The notes beneath the pieces are model-generated. The model was given only the letters and a program-made list of their open reading frames with translations, searched no databases and was not told the origin of the DNA. DNA of 64,000 bases from Larkinella humicola. Lineage in GTDB: Bacteria > Bacteroidota > Bacteroidia > Cytophagales > Spirosomataceae. Positions 44,529-52,603 of the stretch are shown here, piece after piece; position 1 is the first letter of the stretch, and each line of letters opens with the position of its first letter. The position numbers and the translations under genes are program-made. The stretch is from assembly GCF_008727875.1 (NCBI RefSeq), contig NZ_VTWS01000006.1:1-64000 (forward strand). The letters are read 5' to 3'.

Positions 44529-44588
44529 TCATTAGGAAACCTTCCTCCAAAGCCTGAAAGGCTTCCCTATGGATAACCCCGGGGGTAG

Positions 44589-44713
44589 CCCGGGGACACG
44601 GGGTGACATGGGGTTGTCCGGGGCAACCCGGGGACACGGGATGATATGGGATTGTCCGGGGCAATCCGGACATGGGGTGACATGGGATTACCCGGGGCAA
44701 CCCGGGGATACGG
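44589..44713. repeat. GC-rich tandem repeat, 38-base unit, about 3.3 copies
   Basis: Units start at 44589, 44627, 44665 and 44701. Unit 1 reads CCCGGGGACACGGGGTGACA and continues TGGGGTTGTCCGGGGCAA; unit 2 differs by a few bases, unit 3 is 36 bases, and the last copy is cut after 13. Each unit carries a TTGTCCGGGGCAA-like near-palindrome. The words CCCGGGG and TATGGATAACCCC to the left suggest a dispersed intergenic family. Confidence 0.85.
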
Positions 44714-44802
44714 AAACACGTTGAGACGCCCCGTAAAACCGGTGGAAAAGAGTAGAAATAAACCGATTATCGCTTCCGGATTTGAGTCGATCTTCCGTTC
44801 CT

Positions 44803-46746
44803 ATGCGTTCCCTCCCGATCATCTTTGCCCTCTTTTTAACATTCACTGCTGGTATTCTGCGCGCTCAGCCGGGCGAAAAAACCACCCCTTGGCACAGCTT
44901 TGAAAAAGTAGAATTTAAGCTAAATGACGTACCGGCCCGGTACATCAAACCCCGAAAACCATTGCCCGGCAATCCGTGGGTCTGGCGCGCCCACTTCCCC
45001 GACTGGCACATCGAAATGGACAGCATTCTGCTGGAACGCGGTTTTCACATTGCCTATATCAACACCAACGACTTATACGGCAGCCCCAAAGCGATGATGA
45101 TCTGGGATGCTTTTTACCAGCATCTGGTTTCGGAAAAAGGCTTTGCCCCGAAGGTAGCACTGGAGGGCGTCAGCCGGGGCGGTTTGTACGTCTACGGTTG
45201 GGCCAAACGGAATCCCGCCAAAGTGAGTTGCATCTATGCCGAAGCCCCCGTTTGTGATTTTAAGAGCTGGCCCGGCGGAAAAGGAAAAAGTAAGGGCGAC
45301 GCCAAATCGTGGCAGCAACTGCTCGACGTCTACGGGTTTTCGGAACCACAGGCGCTGGCATTTGACGACAATCCGATGGATCATCTGGAAGGCATGGCGG
45401 CTTATAAAATCCCCATTTTGCACGTCATCAGCCTGAACGACAAGCTGGTTCCGTCCGACGAAAACACGTTTCCGCTCGTGGAACGGTATCAGAAACTCGG
45501 CGGTCCGACCACGGTTTATGCCATGTCGCGGGGCGCGCAAACGCTCGAAGGCCATCACTTCCCGATTGAACATCCCGAATGGTGGGCCGATTTCATCACC
45601 CGGCATTCCGTTCCCGTTCAAAAACCGCTTTCCTCGTCGGCCTACGTCGCCATCCGGGCTGGTTTACCGAATGCCTACCGGGTGATCACGGAGCAGAAAA
45701 AGGCCACGGTGGCGTTTCTGGGCGGTTCCATTACCCACAATCCCGGTTGGCGCGACAAGGTGAGCCGGTATTTGCAGGAGAAATTTCCGCAAACGGCGTT
45801 CACCTTCATCAAAGCCGGGATTCCGTCGCTCGGGAGTTTGCCGCACTCGTTCCGCATCGAGCAGGATGTACTGAGCCAGGGCAAAGTCGATTTGTTGTTC
45901 GTGGAAGCCGCCGTCAACGACCGCACGAACGAAACCGATAGCCTGACGCAACTTCGCGCGCTGGAAGGCATTGTGCGGCACGCCCGAAAAGCCAATCCGG
46001 CCGTCGATGTCATTTTGATGGAATTTGCCGACCCCGACAAGTTCGGTGATTTCCGGCAGGGCAAAAAACCGGTGGAACTCGCCAACCATGAGCGGGTAGC
46101 TGCCCACTACCAACTGCCCTCTATCGACCTGGCCCGGGAAGTGTACGACCGAATCGCAGCGAACGAGTTTTCGTGGGAATACGATTTCAAGGATCTGCAC
46201 CCGTCGCCGTTCGGGCAGGAAGTGTATTTTCAAACCATGAAGCATCTATTGGATACCGCTTTTCAAACCGCTTCATCGACCCCGGCCAAACCGTCATCCG
46301 GGGTATCTCCGCTGGTTCGCGGCAGTTTTAACAACGGCCATTACGTCCCAATCCACGAAGCGTCGCTCCAAAACGGCTGGAAGCTGGTCGAAAACTGGAA
46401 ACCGGCGGATGGCGTTTCGACCCGTCCCGGTTTTGTCGACCGACCCATGCTGGAAGCCACCACGCCGGGAGCCGCCCTTTCGCTCAACTTTACGGGAACC
46501 GCCGTTGGCATCGCCCTGATTTCGGGACCGGATGCGGGAGAAGTGGAATACCGCATCGACCAAGGACCGTACCAGAAAATGGACCTCCAGACCCAGTGGA
46601 GCCAGCAATTGCACCTGCCGTGGTACAAGCTTTTCGCCAGCAACCTGCCCAATAAAAAGCACGTTTTGCAACTTCGAATGGCACCTACCCAAAACCCCAA
46701 AAGCAAAGGAACCGCCTGTCGGATTGTGTATTTTCTGGTGAATTAA
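44803..46746 (+). CDS. bifunctional alpha/beta hydrolase plus SGNH hydrolase
   Basis: Exported protein of 647 aa. The signal peptide begins MRSLPIIFALFLTFTAG. The N-terminal half (about 25-280) is an alpha/beta hydrolase with nucleophile elbow GVSRGG and a late His in EGHHFPIEHP. From about 300 a second enzyme follows, an SGNH hydrolase with VAFLGGSITHNPG (block I), EAAVNDRTN (block III) and DLHPSPFGQ (block V Asp/His). A C-terminal beta domain ends the protein. Two esterase folds on one chain suggest deacylation of differently placed acyl groups on a sugar polymer. An in-frame TTG at 44782 is unlikely. Confidence 0.88.
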   Translation: MRSLPIIFALFLTFTAGILRAQPGEKTTPWHSFEKVEFKLNDVPARYIKPRKPLPGNPWVWRAHFPDWHIEMDSILLERGFHIAYINTNDLYGSPKAMMIWDAFYQHLVSEKGFAPKVALEGVSRGGLYVYGWAKRNPAKVSCIYAEAPVCDFKSWPGGKGKSKGDAKSWQQLLDVYGFSEPQALAFDDNPMDHLEGMAAYKIPILHVISLNDKLVPSDENTFPLVERYQKLGGPTTVYAMSRGAQTLEGHHFPIEHPEWWADFITRHSVPVQKPLSSSAYVAIRAGLPNAYRVITEQKKATVAFLGGSITHNPGWRDKVSRYLQEKFPQTAFTFIKAGIPSLGSLPHSFRIEQDVLSQGKVDLLFVEAAVNDRTNETDSLTQLRALEGIVRHARKANPAVDVILMEFADPDKFGDFRQGKKPVELANHERVAAHYQLPSIDLAREVYDRIAANEFSWEYDFKDLHPSPFGQEVYFQTMKHLLDTAFQTASSTPAKPSSGVSPLVRGSFNNGHYVPIHEASLQNGWKLVENWKPADGVSTRPGFVDRPMLEATTPGAALSLNFTGTAVGIALISGPDAGEVEYRIDQGPYQKMDLQTQWSQQLHLPWYKLFASNLPNKKHVLQLRMAPTQNPKSKGTACRIVYFLVN

Positions 46747-46769
46747 AAACGCTGTCGGACTTCGGGACC

Positions 46770-46806
46770 AAACCGGTCGGGTCTTGAAGACCTGACCGGT
46801 TTTTAG
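46770..46806. terminator. palindrome with T-run between convergent genes
   Basis: Arms AAACCGGTCGGGTCTTG and GAAGACCTGACCGGTTT (46770-46802, sharing the centre) pair with one mismatch, followed by TTTAG. The element separates the esterase fusion from the minus-strand lipoprotein gene. The words GGTCTTGAAGACC resemble a dispersed intergenic hairpin type. Confidence 0.75.
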
Positions 46807-46825
46807 CTTTTTTAAGAGTGTCCAT

Positions 46826-47359
46826 TCACCACGATGTCGGCAGAAACGTACTGACGTTGCTGTCACTTTCCTGAAACCGCACCACCAGATTCGGCTTGCC
46901 ATTGCTGCCGGTTTTCAGTTCGTAATAGTACGTCTGCGTTTTCAATTCCTCGCGATTCATTTTCCGGTTCACATTTTGCTTCGGAAAGCAGGAATAAAAG
47001 CCCCGGTAATGGCCCTCCGTGGGGGTTGTCGTAAACGAGCCATCGGTTTCGCTGAAATCCACGCTTCCTTTTTCGAAGGTAAACGCTTCGGTTTTGCAAC
47101 CCGAATAATCGCGGGTAGTCGCCACGAAATACTTCTCGTAGGTACCATCGGTTTTAAAGTCGAACATGACCGCCAGCTCAAAGGGTTTGCCCTGGTAGGA
47201 ACCGTCGTAGGCCCAGAAGTCCCCCATGGCAAACGAGCCGTACATCCATTTCCCGGCGGCTTTGGTCGGTACATGCCCCCCCGGCAGGACGGTGTCCGTG
47301 TCTTTTTTGCAACTGCCCAGCAGGACCACTGCCAGCAGCGTCATCATTAGTGTTTTCAT
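46826..47359 (-). CDS. hypothetical lipoprotein
   Basis: Lipoprotein of 177 aa with signal MKTLMMTLLAVVLLGSC and then a Lys/Asp-rich linker (KKDTDTV). The body contains alternating beta segments (AAGKWMYGSFAMGDFWAYDG, DGTYEKYF) as in lipocalin-like or DUF-type ligand-binding lipoproteins of Bacteroidota. No catalytic residue stands out. The frame is open far upstream but ATG 47359 alone gives the lipoprotein signal. It is divergent from the Gfo/Idh/MocA gene. Confidence 0.75.
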   Translation of the reverse strand: MKTLMMTLLAVVLLGSCKKDTDTVLPGGHVPTKAAGKWMYGSFAMGDFWAYDGSYQGKPFELAVMFDFKTDGTYEKYFVATTRDYSGCKTEAFTFEKGSVDFSETDGSFTTTPTEGHYRGFYSCFPKQNVNRKMNREELKTQTYYYELKTGSNGKPNLVVRFQESDSNVSTFLPTSW

Positions 47360-47558
47360 TTGTTCAGTTTGATTTGTGTTTACTGGTATCGGAATCAAAA
47401 TTGGCACGTCGTCGGGCTCCGGCCAGTGGTCAGGCGGTTGAAACGGAAAAAGCCGCCCCTGAAGCGACCGAAGGACGGCTTTTCGAAAACCGCCGATAGT
47501 AAATCCGGAGCGGTTTTGGCTTTCTACTTGGAAATCAAGCTCAATTTGCCAGACCCTC

Positions 47559-48896
47559 ATGGAAAAAGAACCTTTTAGTGCGTTATCCCGTCGAAAATTC
47601 ATAGGACAGGCGTCTGCAGCCCTGTCGGCCTTCATGATCGTCCCCCGGTTTGTGCTGGGCGGTCGGCGGGCCGACGGAACGGGCTACCGGGCACCAAGCG
47701 ACATCATTACGCTAGGATTTATCGGAACCGGCAAGCAAAGCCGCGGTCTCTCCCGGAATTTTCTGGCCACCGGCGAAACCCGGATTCTGGCCAGTGCGGA
47801 AGTCTACAAAGCCAAACGGGATCTGTTTATCGAACAGGCCAAAGCCTATTACACCAGCGAAGACGGAAAGGCCAAAGTCAATGGCGCGTATTCGGAAATT
47901 CAGGCCTATAACGACTTCCGGCAACTCCTCGACCGCAAGGACATCGATGCCGTGGTCATTGCCTCTCCCGACCACTGGCATGCGGTCATGGCCGTGAAAG
48001 CCGCCGAAGCCGGGAAGGATATTTACTGCGAAAAACCGCTCGCGCTGACCATCAAAGAAGGCCGGGCGATGGTGAACGCCACCCGCAAACACAAGCGGGT
48101 GTTCCAGACGGGCAGCATGCAACGGTCGTGGCCGGAGTTCCGGCAAACCGCCGAACTGATCCGCAACGGTTACATCGGTGACATCAAAGGCATCAAGGTG
48201 AACGTGGGGCCTCCGCCGAAACGGTATGATTTACCGGCCGAGCCTATTCCCGAAGGACTGGATTGGGCGATGTGGCTGGGACCTAATGAACCGGTTCCGT
48301 TCAATTCCGAACTGGCCCCACCCCTGTCGAAAGACGTGTTCCCCAACTGGCGGAATTACAAGGAGTTTGGTGGCGGTATGGTGACCGACTGGGGAGCGCA
48401 CATGTTCGACATCGTGCAGTGGTCGCTGGATATGGACAACAGCGGCCCCGTGGAGGTGATTCCGCCCGATGGCAAGGAGCACAAATTTCTGACGTATCGC
48501 TACGACAACGGCATTACGATGACCCACGAACCCTGGGAATGGAACAATGCCATTCAGTTTGTCGGCTCGGAAGGCACGTTGAACATCCAGCGGAAGAAGC
48601 TGGAAACCACCCCGGCTACGCTCAAAGACAAGGTGATCGGTCCGGACGAGAAACACGTTTACCACAGCGACAACCACTACAAAGACTTCCTGGACGCTAT
48701 GCGGAAACGCAGCGAACCGATTTGTGATGTCGAGATCGGCCACCGCACGGCGTCGGTTTGCACCATCGGTAACATTGCCTACCAGCTCAAACGCCCGCTG
48801 AAATGGGATCCGAAAAAGGAGAATTTCAAGAAAGACAAAGAAGCCAACGGCCTGTTGGAAAGGTCGTTGAAAAGCGAATGGGCGATTAAAGTCTAA
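47559..48896 (+). CDS. Tat-exported Gfo/Idh/MocA family oxidoreductase
   Basis: Protein of 445 aa with a twin-arginine signal (SRRKFIGQASAALSAFM). The Rossmann motif TLGFIGTGKQSRGL comes next, then the conserved EKPLALT segment with the catalytic Lys and the C-terminal alpha/beta domain (FGGGMVTDWGAHMFDIVQW). It oxidises or isomerises a sugar or inositol with a tightly bound NAD(P). Tat export of a folded, cofactor-loaded enzyme fits periplasmic sugar processing. The next gene is another periplasmic sugar dehydrogenase. Confidence 0.92.
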   Translation: MEKEPFSALSRRKFIGQASAALSAFMIVPRFVLGGRRADGTGYRAPSDIITLGFIGTGKQSRGLSRNFLATGETRILASAEVYKAKRDLFIEQAKAYYTSEDGKAKVNGAYSEIQAYNDFRQLLDRKDIDAVVIASPDHWHAVMAVKAAEAGKDIYCEKPLALTIKEGRAMVNATRKHKRVFQTGSMQRSWPEFRQTAELIRNGYIGDIKGIKVNVGPPPKRYDLPAEPIPEGLDWAMWLGPNEPVPFNSELAPPLSKDVFPNWRNYKEFGGGMVTDWGAHMFDIVQWSLDMDNSGPVEVIPPDGKEHKFLTYRYDNGITMTHEPWEWNNAIQFVGSEGTLNIQRKKLETTPATLKDKVIGPDEKHVYHSDNHYKDFLDAMRKRSEPICDVEIGHRTASVCTIGNIAYQLKRPLKWDPKKENFKKDKEANGLLERSLKSEWAIKV

Positions 48897-48911
48897 CCGA
48901 AGGCCCAGCCT

Positions 48912-49011
48912 GAAACCGTCAAAACGGTTTCCAAAATGTTCGACCATTTATGTTAGCCCACGGTTTAAACCGTGAGTTAATTATACATGTCCCAAACGGT
49001 TTTAACCGTTT
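48912..49011. repeat. three ACGGTTT palindromes in one spacer
   Basis: GAAACCGTCAAAACGGTTTC (48912-48931), CACGGTTTAAACCGTG (48959-48974) and AAACGGTTTTAACCGTTT (48994-49011) are three separate short palindromes built from one word, ACGGTTT. The first starts 15 bases after the stop of the oxidoreductase gene. They could be binding sites or folded hairpins. Confidence 0.75.
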
Positions 49012-49046
49012 TGATTTGCTCAACCGAATTTACTATTCCAAACACA

Positions 49047-52000
49047 ATGCCAATCTCTATCAGAACAAGTACCATCGGTGCCACGCTCCTCGTCATGGCG
49101 TCGGTAGCCGGGAGTTTTTACGGCTGCAAGACGCCCCAGAAAGCGTCGACGCAGGCTCCGTCGTCGACCTCCGAACCTGTTGCGACGGCTCCGGCACCCA
49201 AGCCGAAAGTGCCGCGCATTCTGGTTTTTTCGCGCACCAAAGGCTATTACCACGAGTCGATTCCGACCGGGATTGCCGCCATTCAGAAGCTGGGCCAGGA
49301 GAACGGTTTTCGGGTCGACACGACCAAAAATGCCGATTTTTTTGTGGAAGACAGCCTGAAACACTACACCGCCGTCGTGTTTCTGAGCACCACCGGCAAC
49401 GTGCTGAACCCCGATCAACAGGTGGCGTTTGAACGCTACATTCAGGCCGGGGGCAATTTCATGGGCATTCACGCGTCGGCAGATACCGAATACAACTGGC
49501 CGTGGTACAACAAACTCGCCGGGGCGTATTTCCTGCACCACCCCAAGCAGCAGAAAGTCGCCATCGACGTAATTGACAAAAACCACCCGTCGACCAGTTT
49601 TCTGCCCGACCGCTGGGAGCGGTTTGATGAATTGTACAGCTACCGGAACATCAATCCCGACATCAAAGTACTGGCGAAACTGGACGAAACGACGTACGAA
49701 GGCGGCCGCAACGGCGACAATCACCCGTTTGTCTGGTACCATGAATTTGACGGAGGCCGCGCGTTTTACACCGGCGGTGGTCACACGAACGAAAGCTACA
49801 GCGAGCCGCTGTTCCAGCAACATTTGCTCGGCGGCTTGAAATACGTGATCGGCGAGAACAAGGACCTCGACTACTCGAAATCGTACGCGGTGAAGACGCC
49901 GGACGAAACCCGGTTTGTGAAAACCGTTCTGTCGAACGACCTCAACGAACCGATGGAACTGGCCGTGGCACCGGATGGCCGGGTGTTTATGGCCGAACGG
50001 AAGGGCAAGTTTTACATGTATGACCCCAAAACCAGAAGCACGAAACTGGTTTATGATTTTCCGGTTAAAGCCGTCGAGAAGTACCTGAACGGTTTATTGG
50101 GCATGACCATCGACCCAAATTTTGCCAAAAACCATTACCTCTATTTCTTCTACACGATTCAGACCGGCGAGGAAACGAAGCAGCGGATCGGGCGGTTTGT
50201 GATGAACGACGACGGCACGCTCGACATCAAATCGGAAAAATCGATCATCGAATTTCCAATCGATCTGGAAGTGAGCGCCCACACCGGCGGTTCGATGGCC
50301 TGGGATAAACACGGCAATCTGTTCATTTCGACGGGCGACAATACCGTGCCGTTCGAGTCGAGCGGTTTTTCACCCACCGACTGGCAGGCAGGGCGGCTGA
50401 CGTTCGATGCGGCCCGTTCGGCGGGAAATACCAACGATTTGCGCGGTAAAATTCTACGGATTCACGTTGAACCCGACGGTTCGTATACGATTCCCGACGG
50501 CAACCTGTTCCCGAAAGGCATGGCGCAAACCCGGCCCGAAATCTACGTCATGGGTTGCCGGAATCCGTACCGGATTTCGGTCGACCCCGAAACGTCGATT
50601 GTGTACTGGGGTGAAATTGGCCCGGATTCCGGCACCGATGGACCGCAGGGACCGCGTGGCTACGACGAGTTTAACCAGGCGAAGAAAGCCGGAAATTACG
50701 GCTGGCCGTTTTTTGTCGGCGACAGCAAACCGTACAAAGCCTACGATTTTGCGACCAAGGCCGTGGGTGACGAGTTCGATCCAAACGCGCCGGTCAACAA
50801 TTCGCCCAACAACACCGGGTTGAAAAACCTGCCGCCCGTCACGAAGGCGATGGTCTGGTATCCCTACAACAAATCGACCGAATTTCCGGAACTGGGAACG
50901 GGCGGGCGGTGTGCGATGGGTGGCCCGGTATATCACTTCGACGCCAACCTGCAATCCGATGTGAAACTGCCGCAGTATTACGACAAGGCGCTGTTCATGT
51001 ACGACTGGATGCGGAACTGGGTGTATGCGGTTCGGATGGACGACAACCAGAACTACAAACGCCTGGAAGCCTTCATGCCGGTGCGGGGCGATTTCCGTCG
51101 CCCGGTCGATCTGGAGATTGGGCCGAAAGGTGAGATGTACATGCTGGAATACGGTTCGGTGTATGGCATCGACAACGACGATGCGCGGCTGGTCAAAATC
51201 GAGTTCAACCCCGGAAACCGTACGCCCGTTGCCAAAGTGACGGCGCGGGACACGATTGGGCTGGCTCCGTTTAAAGTGGCCTTCAACAGCCGCCAGAGCT
51301 ACGATTTCGACGAGGACGACAAACTGACCTACGAATGGAAATTTGACGGCAATCAGGTGGCTTCGACCGAAGCCAATCCGACGTTTACGTTTCAGAAAAA
51401 TGGCATTTACCCGGTGACGCTGAAAGTGACAGATCCGAACGGAGCCAGTTCGCTGGATACGCTGGAAATCAAAGTCGGGAACACGCTACCGCAGGTGGCC
51501 ATTGCGACCACCGACAACAGCACGTTCTTTTTTGCCGACCAGACGCCGTTCAACTACGCGGTCAATGTGAAGGACAACGAGGACAAAGCGATCGATAAGA
51601 AGAAGGTAAAAGTTGCGCTGAACTACATTCCGAAAGTTTCTGGAAATGATCAGGTGATGGGTCACCAGCAGATTACGAGCACCTTCAATCTGGGCAAAAA
51701 CCTGATGCAGGCCAGCGATTGCAAGGCGTGTCACCAGATCAACGGCAAGTCGGTCGGCCCGGCGTTTGTTGAAGTTTCGAAAAAATACCGGGGTGACAAG
51801 GGTGCGGCCACGCGGCTGGCTAACAAGGTGATCACCGGCGGTGGTGGCGTCTGGGGCGAACACGCCATGAACGCCCACCCGCAGTTGTCGAAGGAAGACG
51901 CCACCGAAATCGTGAAATACGTGCTGGCGTTGGGGAACGAGCAACCGGACGTGACGCTGCCGCAGCAGGGCACGACGGTTTTGAAAGAGCACGTTGGCAA

Positions 52001-52466
52001 GGACCAGACGGGGCGCTACATTCTGTCGGCGTCCTACACCGACAAAGGCGGGGCCATCACGCCCCTTACCAGCAGCGAGAGCCTGATTCTGCGCCCCTCC
52101 AAAGTGCTGGCCGGTGACGCGGATGAGGTGTATAACATGAACCGTCAGCGCGGACGGCTGGGAGCTACCAAAAACAAAGCGTATTTCGTGCTGAAAGGCG
52201 TGGACCTGAAAGGCATCCAGAAGCTGACGTACCAGGTGGCCTCGAAAGACCACGACGGCACGATTGAAGTCCACACCGGTTCGGCGAAAGGCCCGGTCAT
52301 CAGCACGGTGGCGTATACGGCCACGGGAGCCTGGAACAAAACCGCCGAGCTAAGCGCCCCGATTCAGGACCCCGGCAGCAAGCAGGATTTGTATTTCGTG
52401 TTTGTGAACGCGGATCCGAAAGCCGAGAATATTGGCGGGGTAAGTTGGGTGGAGTTTGGGAAGTAA
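49047..52466 (+). CDS. ThuA-like plus sugar dehydrogenase plus PKD plus cytochrome c lipoprotein
   Basis: Lipoprotein of 1139 aa (signal and lipobox ending FYGC). The domains in order are: a ThuA/trehalose-utilisation-like domain (about 60-270, ILVFSRTKGYYHESI, MGIHASADTEYNWPWY); a Glucose/Sorbosone dehydrogenase beta-propeller (about 290-730); a PKD-like domain (EWKFDGNQVASTEANPTFTF); a single-haem cytochrome c with C892-K-A-C895-H896; and a CBM6-like end. It should oxidise a sugar outside the inner membrane and feed electrons to the haem. It partners the Tat-exported oxidoreductase upstream. Confidence 0.9.
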   Translation: MPISIRTSTIGATLLVMASVAGSFYGCKTPQKASTQAPSSTSEPVATAPAPKPKVPRILVFSRTKGYYHESIPTGIAAIQKLGQENGFRVDTTKNADFFVEDSLKHYTAVVFLSTTGNVLNPDQQVAFERYIQAGGNFMGIHASADTEYNWPWYNKLAGAYFLHHPKQQKVAIDVIDKNHPSTSFLPDRWERFDELYSYRNINPDIKVLAKLDETTYEGGRNGDNHPFVWYHEFDGGRAFYTGGGHTNESYSEPLFQQHLLGGLKYVIGENKDLDYSKSYAVKTPDETRFVKTVLSNDLNEPMELAVAPDGRVFMAERKGKFYMYDPKTRSTKLVYDFPVKAVEKYLNGLLGMTIDPNFAKNHYLYFFYTIQTGEETKQRIGRFVMNDDGTLDIKSEKSIIEFPIDLEVSAHTGGSMAWDKHGNLFISTGDNTVPFESSGFSPTDWQAGRLTFDAARSAGNTNDLRGKILRIHVEPDGSYTIPDGNLFPKGMAQTRPEIYVMGCRNPYRISVDPETSIVYWGEIGPDSGTDGPQGPRGYDEFNQAKKAGNYGWPFFVGDSKPYKAYDFATKAVGDEFDPNAPVNNSPNNTGLKNLPPVTKAMVWYPYNKSTEFPELGTGGRCAMGGPVYHFDANLQSDVKLPQYYDKALFMYDWMRNWVYAVRMDDNQNYKRLEAFMPVRGDFRRPVDLEIGPKGEMYMLEYGSVYGIDNDDARLVKIEFNPGNRTPVAKVTARDTIGLAPFKVAFNSRQSYDFDEDDKLTYEWKFDGNQVASTEANPTFTFQKNGIYPVTLKVTDPNGASSLDTLEIKVGNTLPQVAIATTDNSTFFFADQTPFNYAVNVKDNEDKAIDKKKVKVALNYIPKVSGNDQVMGHQQITSTFNLGKNLMQASDCKACHQINGKSVGPAFVEVSKKYRGDKGAATRLANKVITGGGGVWGEHAMNAHPQLSKEDATEIVKYVLALGNEQPDVTLPQQGTTVLKEHVGKDQTGRYILSASYTDKGGAITPLTSSESLILRPSKVLAGDADEVYNMNRQRGRLGATKNKAYFVLKGVDLKGIQKLTYQVASKDHDGTIEVHTGSAKGPVISTVAYTATGAWNKTAELSAPIQDPGSKQDLYFVFVNADPKAENIGGVSWVEFGK

Positions 52467-52494
52467 GATTTTAGATACGGTTTTTAGTGAAGGG

Positions 52495-52532
52495 AGCCAC
52501 CGTGGTTTTTTAGGAACTGCGGTGGCTTTTTG
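52495..52532 (+). terminator. intrinsic terminator behind the ThuA fusion gene
   Basis: Arms AGCCACCG (52495-52502) and CGGTGGCT (52520-52527) pair around a 17-base loop and are followed by a T-run (TTTTT). It separates the periplasmic oxidation locus from the AT-rich gene. Confidence 0.78.
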
Positions 52533-52603
52533 GTTTACCAGCAGCAAAACGCCAAAAATATTTCATGGAATATTTTATCTTTACTAAAAAATAACAAATT
52601 CTA

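Larger units (their letters stand above)
44474..44802. other. gene-free 329-base spacer
   Basis: The spacer holds a terminator hairpin at 44496-44528, the short palindrome AAGCCTGAAAGGCTT near 44550 and a 38-base tandem repeat at 44589-44713. Nothing gene-like is visible. The next gene starts at ATG 44803. Confidence 0.7.

Noticed and set aside
44589-44713. Tandem GC-rich repeat as a possible CRISPR array
   Set aside because: The copies abut directly with no unique spacers between them, and no cas gene is in the window.
46826-47635. Extended 269-codon reading of the minus-strand lipoprotein gene
   Set aside because: The first 92 codons overlap the divergent Gfo/Idh/MocA gene's promoter region and lack family similarity; ATG 47359 gives a perfect lipoprotein signal.
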